Translations under genes and position numbers: made by a program
Notes under the pieces: generated by a model
Told to the model about the DNA's origin: nothing
What the model saw: only the letters and a program-made list of their open reading frames with translations
Databases searched by the model: none
Shown: piece after piece, positions 37,951-45,166 of the stretch
How positions within the stretch are numbered: the first letter of the stretch is position 1
Layout: each line of letters starts with the position of its first letter
Assembly: GCA_013215105.1 (NCBI GenBank)
Contig: JABSPL010000062.1
Span: forward strand, 1-49,589
Source: Flavobacteriaceae bacterium
GTDB taxonomy: Bacteria > Bacteroidota > Bacteroidia > Flavobacteriales > Flavobacteriaceae
Reading direction: 5' to 3'
DNA length: 49,589 nucleotides

Positions 37951-39933
37951 CTATTCAGGTGTTTCTGTAGACCTTTCGTAACTAAAACCTCCTCCGTTCT
38001 GTCCCGAAGTCCAAGAAGTAAATTTGATATCTATATATATGTTTTCTTCCTCTAGGTGAAGAACCATATTTTTACCCGCAATAAACGAAGCTCCGTAAGT
38101 CGTTTTACCTAAAAAGCTGTTAAAAGACAGGTTTTCTACACCATGAGCTATAGTTCCGTAAGCCCACTTAGTACCCACAGGAGATAAACTCGACTGACCC
38201 GATTCGGAATTTATATTAAATATAGACCAACTATCTGCTCTGGTTATGCTCACTCCCAAAATAGTATCTTGACCATCTACCTCTCTATCTATAGTTATTA
38301 TATCTTGATTTTCTTCTAGAGTATGATTTGCATAATCTTCTTTAGTAAAAGTAATATTTTCTCCTAACCATAAAACGGCTGCTTCATCTACAGGCTTATC
38401 AGAATCACTGATATTGTATTTGCCATTAGTTAGCTCTTCAATAGAGGGAACATACAAGTTGTTTTCTATAACATAAGCCTCTACTCCTGTCTTTCCTTCT
38501 TCGGGAACTGTGTTTATCAAGGTTTCCAAAGCAGAATAATCAACTAATACAGGATTGTCGTGTATTGACGAATCACTATATCGCCCTACTCCAGAGTAAC
38601 TAAGGTTTTCTATACCATTTAAGCTTTCCAAAGAATCATTTAACGATATAGTAAGACCATTTGCTACTTCTAAAGAAGCCAAACCGTTCAAATCAGTTAT
38701 TTTATCATTTTTAGATATAAACATAAAATCAGTAGAGCTAACCAAATTACCTAAACCCGTAAAACTTAAGAGCTCTTCATTGTATTCTACGATCAAATAT
38801 TTAGTTGTTATTAAAGATTCTAAACCTGACAAATCTGTTAAACTATCATTATCATACACATATATCTCTTCTGCATTCACAATACCTTCTAAACCTTCTA
38901 AGCTAAGTAAACCATCGTTGTTTACTATATATAAGCTTATCAAAATATTTTCTTCTTCCTGCTGTTTACTCACTATATTCTCTAAGCCATTTAGGTTCCC
39001 TATATTAGGGCTTCCCATAATATATAATTCTCCAAATACATGCTTAATAGATTTTAAACCACTAATGTCACTTATATCTGAGGTTGGCTCATCATATTCA
39101 TCATATCGAGAATAAAACTCATTATAATTACTAGTCTTTCTGCTAGCTGCCCTACCTGCAGGGTAAACACCTATGATCAATACTCCCTCTATAGATGTAT
39201 ATTTTTCAGTCACAAAAGCATCAACCTCTGCCTGACTTGCCAATGTAAGATCTCCAACATATGGCTTTTCGGTATATTCGGTATCAAAAGAAACTACATC
39301 AGAATAAAAAGTTCCATAATCATTTTCGCCGTAGGCTTTAACGTAATACTTAGTCCCTCCTATTAACTCTGTTGCTGTCAGATTAAATTCAGAATTTGTT
39401 ATCTCTACAGTTTCAATATCTTGTTCAAAATTTTCAGATATACTATATATAAATCCTTTATTTATTATATCGTAACCTTTATCGTCGCTTATAGCCGAGG
39501 TAAAAGTAGCTTTTGTATCAGATATTTCCGAAACAGATATCTGTGCAAAATCGGGGATTGACGTCTCTATAGCGTAGGTATTAAAAGCAACCTGCTCCGA
39601 ATAAAAAGTCTCGTTGCTATCCATAGTTATAAATGCTCTAGAATAATACACCGTATCGGCTTGCAAGTCATTAATAGTTACAATCATAGTATTTTCAACA
39701 AAATTTGCCTCAAAAACTATATCAGATATAGTAGGATTTTCATTTATAGAAAAAACAACTCCTGAGGTCTTTATTTTGTACCCTTCTATTTCGTCCAAGA
39801 CAACCTCTGATGTAGCCGAATCGATACTTACAATAAACTCCGACAAAGCAAATTCAATATTTTTCTTTATTTCATCTTTATCACAATTAACAAATAGCAA
39901 CAAAGTTACTATTGCATAAATTAATTTTCTCAT
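37951..39933 (-). CDS. Surface lipoprotein with FN3-like and leucine-rich L-domain repeats (array member 2)
   Basis: Protein of 660 residues. The lipobox ends at Cys17 (LLLFVNC), followed by DKDEIKK. Two FN3-like domains cover about 25-118 and 128-220. A receptor-L/leucine-rich domain (about 225-490) is built of repeats such as NDSLTDLSGLESLITTKYLI, each about 23 residues. The C-terminal domain (about 505-660) has ITFTKED, NQDIITI, FIAGKNMVLHLEEENIYIDI and ends GGGFSYERSTETPE. Acidic residues after the Cys fit a Bacteroidota lipoprotein export signal, so surface exposure is inferred. Function unknown; FN3 and L-domain modules usually bind protein or glycan partners. An Arg/Tyr-rich loop (about 255-283) varies between paralogues. 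Confidence 0.85.
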   Translation of the reverse strand: MRKLIYAIVTLLLFVNCDKDEIKKNIEFALSEFIVSIDSATSEVVLDEIEGYKIKTSGVVFSINENPTISDIVFEANFVENTMIVTINDLQADTVYYSRAFITMDSNETFYSEQVAFNTYAIETSIPDFAQISVSEISDTKATFTSAISDDKGYDIINKGFIYSISENFEQDIETVEITNSEFNLTATELIGGTKYYVKAYGENDYGTFYSDVVSFDTEYTEKPYVGDLTLASQAEVDAFVTEKYTSIEGVLIIGVYPAGRAASRKTSNYNEFYSRYDEYDEPTSDISDISGLKSIKHVFGELYIMGSPNIGNLNGLENIVSKQQEEENILISLYIVNNDGLLSLEGLEGIVNAEEIYVYDNDSLTDLSGLESLITTKYLIVEYNEELLSFTGLGNLVSSTDFMFISKNDKITDLNGLASLEVANGLTISLNDSLESLNGIENLSYSGVGRYSDSSIHDNPVLVDYSALETLINTVPEEGKTGVEAYVIENNLYVPSIEELTNGKYNISDSDKPVDEAAVLWLGENITFTKEDYANHTLEENQDIITIDREVDGQDTILGVSITRADSWSIFNINSESGQSSLSPVGTKWAYGTIAHGVENLSFNSFLGKTTYGASFIAGKNMVLHLEEENIYIDIKFTSWTSGQNGGGFSYERSTETPE

Positions 39934-39980
39934 TCTCTTTTAGGTTTTTGATTATTTATTTTTCTTTATAAAAACAAAGG

Positions 39981-39988
39981 CAAATTTA
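39981..39988 (-). promoter_or_regulatory. Candidate -7 box for array member 2
   Basis: TAAATTTG on the minus strand, 47 nt before the start codon. No TTG lies at the expected -33 distance, so the support is partial. Confidence 0.35.
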
Positions 39989-40023
39989 AGGTTTTTAATA
40001 AAAAAAAAGGTAGAAATTTAAAT

Positions 40024-40067
40024 AAAAAAAGGCAACTCATTTACTTGTAAATGAGTTGCCTTTTTTT
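40024..40067. terminator. Strong hairpin terminator after the decayed paralogue
   Basis: The stem GGCAACTCATTTAC/GTAAATGAGTTGCC (40031-40044 and 40047-40060) is flanked by A7 and T8. It lies 26 nt past the stop codon of the C-terminal remnant at 40093 and probably once ended that gene. Confidence 0.8.
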
Positions 40068-40092
40068 TATTACAAAAGAGTTATTGTTCTAT

Positions 40093-40282
40093 TTATTGAG
40101 GTGTTTCAGTCAATCTTTGGTAACTAAAACCTCCGCTTCCTACTTCTTAGCCTTCATTTGCTGAGGTCTACGAAGTGAGTTTATACCAAATGAACATTAA
40201 AATAATTCTGTTTTTCTAAGGTCATTTCAAAATACATTGGTATAAATCATAATCAGCTTTTCTTTAGTAAAAGTAATTGTTA
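40093..40282 (-). pseudogene. C-terminal domain remnant of an array paralogue, interrupted by a palindromic element
   Basis: Read on the minus strand, the frame gives ITFTKEKLIM, then a 65-bp palindromic element, then KLTS-stop-TSANEG-stop-EVGSGGFSYQRLTETPQ-stop. These are the start and end of the paralogues' C-terminal domain, with the roughly 85 residues between lost and two in-frame nonsense codons. No signal peptide or other module remains, so this is a dead 3' end of a former gene. Confidence 0.75.
40181..40245. repeat. 65-bp palindromic element inside the remnant
   Basis: Its ends are TTATACCAA (40181-40189) and TTGGTATAA (40237-40245). The right 45 bp match the right end of the 158-bp element at 17391-17548 closely. 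It sits within the paralogue remnant, so it inserted there or was left at a deletion junction. Confidence 0.6.
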
Positions 40283-40288
40283 TTCTAT

Positions 40289-40409
40289 TTATTGAGGTAT
40301 TACAGTAGATCTTTGATAACTGAAACCTCCACCTCCTGCCTCTTAGTCTTCATTTTCTGAGGTCCACGAAGTCAGTTTACTCCTGCCATAAAACAGCAGT
40401 ATCATCTAC
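40289..40409 (-). pseudogene. Decayed C-terminal domain of array member 3
   Basis: The same frame as the upstream ORF continues past its TAG as VDDTAVLWQ. An internal deletion then brings KLTSWTSENED-stop-EAGGGGFSYQRSTVIPQ-stop into place. Intact paralogues read QGNVVDETAILWQG and then about 100 further residues before KFTSWTSG. The TAG replaces a Val codon. The gene therefore lost its C-terminal domain by a nonsense mutation plus a deletion. Confidence 0.8.
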
Positions 40410-41930
40410 CTAATTATCTTGATTTGCAATATCACAATCACCTTCTACCAAATCTTCATAAGAAGGATTATATAGATTACTATATATATATAAAGACATT
40501 TCAAAACCAGTTTGTTCATTAATAGATGCAGACACAAGCTCACCTAAAGCACAATAATTAGATAACGTCTCGTTATTTTCTATATAAACATCCTCTATGT
40601 AAATAAGATTATCTAAACCATCTAAACTAGTTATTCCATCATTATATCTTATGTTTAAGACAGATGCGTTAACCAAAGACTCTAAACCTACTAGATTAAT
40701 CAAAGAAGTATTGTAGGCTATATCAATATACCCCGAGGGAGGCCCCATCATAGACCCTTCTGACACTATTAAGTCCAAATTATTAAGTCCTTCTAAATTA
40801 ACAAGACTATTATTATGTTCTATGATTAAATATAATGCATTAGTCAAAGACTCTAAACCTACTAGACTGGTCAAAGAATCGTTATAAGATAAAACAACAA
40901 GACCTGGAGGCACCTCCGTCATAGATCCTTCCACAGGAGGTTCTTCTGATATTATTAAATTGATATTATTTAAACCCTCTAGATTTGTTAGGTTAGAATT
41001 TCCAAAAACAATTAGGGAACCTTCAATAGATGATAAAGAAATCAAACCCCTTAAATCAGATATATCAGTTGTAGGCACATCTTCATCTATAGGCTCTCTT
41101 CTACCTTTAGTTTTATCATTTACACTTTTATATCTAATCCTTTGCTCAGGTTCGTCTAAAGCAATAGAAATCAATAAACTTCCTTTTATATCCGTGTATT
41201 TCTCTGCAGCAAACTCCTCAACTTCAGCTTGAGTACTAAGCATAACATCTCCGTCGTACTCTTTGTAAGTGTATTCGGTAGTAAACATAACTGGTTCAGT
41301 ATAGAATGTATCAAAGCTATTTTCAGCATAAGCTTTAACGTAGTATGTAGCACCTCCTATCAGCTCAGTTATTACTGAACTAAATTCTTCACTTATAACA
41401 ACTATAGTCTCTATATTTTCTCCAAATTCTTCAGACACACTATATACAAACCCTTTACTAACTATTGCATAACCATTATCATTGCTTATAGAAGCTGTAA
41501 AAGCTGCTGTCATATCAGAAATATCAGAAACAGAAACCTCTCCAAAAACAGTAGTAGAAGTTTCTATACCATTAGTTTTAAAAGAAACTTGATCCGAATA
41601 AAAAGTCTCGTTGCTAGTTGTTGTTATGAAAGCTCTAGCATAGTAAGTAGTATCGTCTGATAGTCCGCTAAGGTCTATAGTTATGTTATTATTAACTAAG
41701 TCAGCCGTAAAAGTTTCATCAGCTATAGTAGGGTTTTCAGCAATAGCATAAGCCACTCCTGCAGTTTGCACGTCGTAACCTTCTATAGTATTAAGTACTA
41801 ACTCAGCAGTTGCTGTGTCTATGTCTGATACAAAATCGGACAGTGTCACATTAACTACTTTTGTAACTTCTGCATCTTCACAATTTGCAAATAGCATAAC
41901 CATAGCTACCGCATAAATAATTTTCTTCAT
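40410..41930 (-). CDS. Lipoprotein with FN3-like and L-domain repeats, C-terminus lost (array member 3)
   Basis: The remaining open frame encodes 506 residues. The lipobox is VMLFANC (Cys17), followed by EDAEVTK. Two FN3-like domains (about 25-120 and 128-220) precede leucine-rich L-domain repeats (about 225-480), such as NNSLVNLEGLNNLDLIV. The product ends at EGDCDIANQDN, exactly where the C-terminal domain should begin. Remnants of that domain lie directly downstream, so this is a truncated family member. The shortened lipoprotein could still be secreted and functional as a repeat-only protein. Its repeats resemble those of member 5 more than those of member 2. A variable Arg/Lys loop lies at about 260-285. 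Confidence 0.78.
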   Translation of the reverse strand: MKKIIYAVAMVMLFANCEDAEVTKVVNVTLSDFVSDIDTATAELVLNTIEGYDVQTAGVAYAIAENPTIADETFTADLVNNNITIDLSGLSDDTTYYARAFITTTSNETFYSDQVSFKTNGIETSTTVFGEVSVSDISDMTAAFTASISNDNGYAIVSKGFVYSVSEEFGENIETIVVISEEFSSVITELIGGATYYVKAYAENSFDTFYTEPVMFTTEYTYKEYDGDVMLSTQAEVEEFAAEKYTDIKGSLLISIALDEPEQRIRYKSVNDKTKGRREPIDEDVPTTDISDLRGLISLSSIEGSLIVFGNSNLTNLEGLNNINLIISEEPPVEGSMTEVPPGLVVLSYNDSLTSLVGLESLTNALYLIIEHNNSLVNLEGLNNLDLIVSEGSMMGPPSGYIDIAYNTSLINLVGLESLVNASVLNIRYNDGITSLDGLDNLIYIEDVYIENNETLSNYCALGELVSASINEQTGFEMSLYIYSNLYNPSYEDLVEGDCDIANQDN

Positions 41931-41983
41931 TATTGAGTTTTATTTAAAATTAATATTCTGTTTTACTCTTAAAGAGACAATTT

Positions 41984-41991
41984 CAAATATA
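41984..41991 (-). promoter_or_regulatory. Candidate -7 box for array member 3
   Basis: TATATTTG on the minus strand lies 53 nt before the start codon. No -33 TTG is present at the usual distance. Confidence 0.35.
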
Positions 41992-42124
41992 ATAAAAAAT
42001 TAACTAAAAATATTATAACCCCTATTATATTAAAACAAATACAACTCACAAAAACAACAAGTAAACACAAAATTCAATAAACACCTAACACACTTACTCT
42101 TAAGGACTGAAATCACAATACAAA

Positions 42125-42169
42125 AAAAAGCAGTATCCCATCTGAAAACCAAATGAAATACTGCTTTTT
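42125..42169 (-). terminator. Terminator of array member 4 (type A copy)
   Basis: The stem AAAAAGCAGTAT/ATACTGCTTTTT (42125-42136 and 42158-42169) is nearly identical to that at 37879-37923, including most of its loop. Confidence 0.75.
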
Positions 42170-42197
42170 ATTAATATTTACTATACTTGCTACCTAA

Positions 42198-44561
42198 CTA
42201 CTCAGGTGTAGCGGTAGATCTTTGGTAACTAAAACCTCCTCCGTTCTGTCCCGAAGTCCAAGAAGTGAATTTGATATCTATATAGATGTTTTCGTTAGCC
42301 AAATAAAGGACAAAACTATTACCTGGAAGATTTTCAGCATTACCATCAACTAAATAATCAGTGAAATCCAAGTTTTCAACTCCCATTTCTATAGTACCGT
42401 TAGCCCACTGTACGTAACCAGGAGAATACTCTGATCTTCTATATACCATTTCTTCATAAGCATTATAAAGAAGACCGTTATTTCCTCTAGTAAGCCAAAC
42501 TTCATCGGTTATCCTATCTTGATTTGCTTCTAAACTAGAATCTGCACCGTCCTCTTTAGTAAAAGGAATAGTTGGTCCTTGCCATAAAATAGCAGTCTCA
42601 TCTACCACATTACCTTGGCTATACATATCATAATCACCCTCTATTAAATCTTCAAAAGAAGGATTGTATAGATTACCGTATATTTCCAAGTCCAATTCCG
42701 ACTCTGATACAAGCTTACTTAAAGCAGAATAATTAGATAACGACCAGTTGTTTCCTATATAAACATCCTCTGCATAGACAAGATTCTCTAAACCAGACAA
42801 ACTAGTCAAAGAAGTGTTCCCGTATATATATAACTCGTCACTTACACTAGTTAAACCCTGTAAACCATCCAAGTTTATTAAACTATTATTGTATTCTAAA
42901 TCTAAATAATAAATATACTCCAAACTTTCTAAACCAGATAAATTTAATAATGAGGAGTTATCGTATATATAAAATTCATCTACATTTATCAATCCACTTA
43001 ATCCTGTAAAATCAGTCAAACTTGTGTTTCCAATTATCCCAACCTCATAAGGATTAACTACACCTTCTAAACCTTCTAGGCTAGTTAATGCTTCGTTGTA
43101 CACAATAGAAATAGAAGGCATTCCATATTCCATTTCTTCTTCCATTCTACCAGATCTATTAGGTGGTCCTGGAGGGCCTTGATCATAACCTTCTGAACTA
43201 ACCAAATTACCTAATCCACTTATACTAGTTAAGCTAGGATTGTTAAATATTGTTAATTCTCCTTTAATTTCAGATATTGACATTAAACCGCTTATATCTG
43301 ATATATCAGACCCTACAGGCATCTCTGGTTCTGGATTTGGATCCATACGTCCAGAAATATCACCTCCTAATTCTTTAGCTCTTCTATATTCTACACGAGT
43401 AGCATCTGTTCTTCTTTTATAATTATGACGTCTTTCATTAGTATTATCACTAACACCTCTACTAAACGGAGGCGGCCCTCCACCTTCATTATCTTCGTCA
43501 ACACCTATAATCAAGTCTCCATATATAGCAGTATATTTTTCAGAGACGAACATATCGACATCTTCTTGGCTTCCAAGAATAACATCTCCTTCTTTTATTT
43601 TTTCAGTATAATCAGTAGTAAAAGAAACTATTTCACTATAATAAGTTCCATACATATTTACAGCATAAGCCTTCACATAATAGACCGTTCCACCTTCTAA
43701 GTTTTGTACTTGAGTAGTGAAACCTTCAGATCCACTTCCTTTTGTTTGTGGCTCTAACAATTCTTCAGAAACACCATAAACAAAACCTGTACTCAATATT
43801 TCTTGATCTCTATCATCTGTAACTTCTCCTGTAAATGTAACAGTTACATCAGTTATATCAGATGGTTCTGATATTGAAACAGTAGGTACTGCTTCTTCTA
43901 CCCAGTCAGCTACTATAGCAGTCACTTCACTATAGAAAGTTCCAAATTCGTTAACAGCATACGATTTCACACTATAGCTTTCACCTTGCATAACGTCAAA
44001 CTCTGCAGAGAAAGAAGAAAAATCTTCAGTTTCTACCATAGTAGTAACATCGGCCATACCATCTTTCATAAATACAAAACCTACCTCTGTGATAGTTCCG
44101 TAATCAGCATTATTAACAGCATTAGACTCCACAGAGACTTTAGTAGCACTCATTCCTTCAAAAACAGGAGTCATAAAAGTAGGGCTAGCCTTGTCTAAAG
44201 CTTTAGTTTTAAAAGATATTTGAGAAGAATACAAAACATTATCTCCTACATTAACATATGCTCTGGCATAGTATGTAGTATCAGCTGTCAAGTCACTCAA
44301 ATTAACAGATATTCTGTCATCTTCGAATTGAGCTGCATAGGTCATATCGTCGGTCGTAGGGGTTTCATTAGTAGCATAAGCCACTCCTGAATTTTCTATA
44401 CTATAACCTTCAATATCTTCAAGAATAACCTCGGCAGTAGCTGAAGTTATACCTATATTAAACTCCGTTAAAGTGAATTCAATATTATTTTTAATCTCTT
44501 CTTCATCGTCACAATTTGCAAATAGCATCACCATAGCTATCGCATAAATTAATTTTTTCAT
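42198..44561 (-). CDS. Surface lipoprotein with three FN3-like domains and L-domain repeats (array member 4)
   Basis: Protein of 787 residues. The signal peptide ends at lipobox Cys17 (VMLFANC), followed by DDEEEIKNN, a strongly acidic stretch that fits a surface export signal. FN3-like domains cover about 25-120, 125-220 and 226-318. The L-domain starts at 324 (EGDVILGSQEDVDMF) and is interrupted by an Arg/Gly/Asp-rich loop (355-418). It resumes at DISDISGL, followed by about six leucine-rich repeats to about 640. The C-terminal domain (655-787) contains LWQGPTIPFTKEDGADSSLE, NQDRITDEVWLTRGNN and the tail GGGFSYQRSTATPE. The frame is intact. Its 5' half is almost identical to members 5 and 6, but its 3' end and terminator match member 2. 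Confidence 0.85.
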   Translation of the reverse strand: MKKLIYAIAMVMLFANCDDEEEIKNNIEFTLTEFNIGITSATAEVILEDIEGYSIENSGVAYATNETPTTDDMTYAAQFEDDRISVNLSDLTADTTYYARAYVNVGDNVLYSSQISFKTKALDKASPTFMTPVFEGMSATKVSVESNAVNNADYGTITEVGFVFMKDGMADVTTMVETEDFSSFSAEFDVMQGESYSVKSYAVNEFGTFYSEVTAIVADWVEEAVPTVSISEPSDITDVTVTFTGEVTDDRDQEILSTGFVYGVSEELLEPQTKGSGSEGFTTQVQNLEGGTVYYVKAYAVNMYGTYYSEIVSFTTDYTEKIKEGDVILGSQEDVDMFVSEKYTAIYGDLIIGVDEDNEGGGPPPFSRGVSDNTNERRHNYKRRTDATRVEYRRAKELGGDISGRMDPNPEPEMPVGSDISDISGLMSISEIKGELTIFNNPSLTSISGLGNLVSSEGYDQGPPGPPNRSGRMEEEMEYGMPSISIVYNEALTSLEGLEGVVNPYEVGIIGNTSLTDFTGLSGLINVDEFYIYDNSSLLNLSGLESLEYIYYLDLEYNNSLINLDGLQGLTSVSDELYIYGNTSLTSLSGLENLVYAEDVYIGNNWSLSNYSALSKLVSESELDLEIYGNLYNPSFEDLIEGDYDMYSQGNVVDETAILWQGPTIPFTKEDGADSSLEANQDRITDEVWLTRGNNGLLYNAYEEMVYRRSEYSPGYVQWANGTIEMGVENLDFTDYLVDGNAENLPGNSFVLYLANENIYIDIKFTSWTSGQNGGGFSYQRSTATPE

Positions 44562-44605
44562 TTTTCTAATATTTTAAATATTTTTTTTTATATCCGACAT
44601 CATAA

Positions 44606-44622
44606 TTGTAGTAATACTACAA
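44606..44622. promoter_or_regulatory. Operator-like palindrome upstream of array member 4
   Basis: TTGTAGTA-A-TACTACAA is a perfect 8-bp inverted repeat, 10 nt below the -7 box and so just inside the predicted leader. A near-identical palindrome lies at the same place before member 5 (47303-47317). Confidence 0.5.
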
Positions 44623-44632
44623 AACCCTCTAT

Positions 44633-44662
44633 CAAATGTAATAAATATTATTAAATAAACAA
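44633..44662 (-). promoter_or_regulatory. Promoter of array member 4
   Basis: On the minus strand TTG (44660-44662), a 19-nt spacer and TACATTTG (44633-44640) form a standard Bacteroidota promoter. The architecture is repeated before member 5. Confidence 0.65.
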
Positions 44663-44749
44663 GAAAAACACCAAATAGACCTTAATTATATAGTTTAAAG
44701 ACAATTAACAGATATGTTTTGTGAACTTAATTGATTTTCAGTACCTCTA

Positions 44750-44817
44750 GCAAGCCCAATATAGCCAAGCTTCGGTTTATTTCAACTTCAGAGTTCAATA
44801 TCCCATAGTGGGCTTGC
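44750..44817. repeat. Imperfect 13-bp inverted repeat in a variable insert
   Basis: GCAAGCCCAATAT (44750-44762) and ATAGTGGGCTTGC (44805-44817) pair at 12 of 13 positions. The matching region upstream of member 5 (47430-47490) lacks about 66 bp here, with short TAGCC direct repeats at the breakpoints. It lies in the gene-free stretch 44562-44940, which otherwise holds the promoter, the palindrome and a terminator. Confidence 0.55.
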
Positions 44818-44853
44818 ACCACCTAGCCAATAACAACGCACGGCACACCAAAA

Positions 44854-44888
44854 AAGGGATATGTTTCACCAAATGAAACATATCCCTT
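44854..44888 (-). terminator. Terminator of array member 5 (type B)
   Basis: A 15-bp stem (44854-44868 and 44874-44888) around AAGGGATATGTTTCA with loop CCAAA is followed on the minus strand by T6. It recurs almost exactly at 47487-47525. Confidence 0.85.
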
Positions 44889-44940
44889 CTTACAAATCTA
44901 TATATTATTCTTATATAGCCATATATAGTCATATATAATA

Positions 44941-45143
44941 TTACTCTACAGTAGCAGCAGTAGATCTTTCGTAACTAAAACCTCCTCCTGAACCTTCGCC
45001 ATCTCCATTTCCTTCAGACCAAGAAGTGAATTTGATATCTATATAGATATTTTCTTCTATTAAGTAAAGAACCATGTTTTCACCTACCACCATAGTAGGC
45101 TCCCAATCTATTTCATATAATAAATGGTCGAAAGACAATAACT
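44941..45143 (-). pseudogene. Detached C-terminal tail of array member 5
   Basis: Read from about 45143, the frame gives NLSFDHLLYEIDW-like sequence, then VGENMVLYLIEENIYIDIKF, and the closing GGGFSYERSTAATVE. It is the end of the paralogues' C-terminal domain, shifted out of frame from the main ORF. Between the two, the first frame reads on as DNAIGETIV after a TAA at the place of a Gln codon. A nonsense mutation plus a deletion with frameshift therefore separated this piece from 45167-47260. It has no credible start of its own. Confidence 0.75.
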
Positions 45144-45166
45144 ATAGTTTCACCTATCGCATTGTC

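Noticed and set aside
44941-45138. A separate small gene of 65 residues
   Set aside because: It is homologous only to the last residues of the neighbouring lipoproteins and has just an alternative TTG start, so it is the cut-off tail of member 5.
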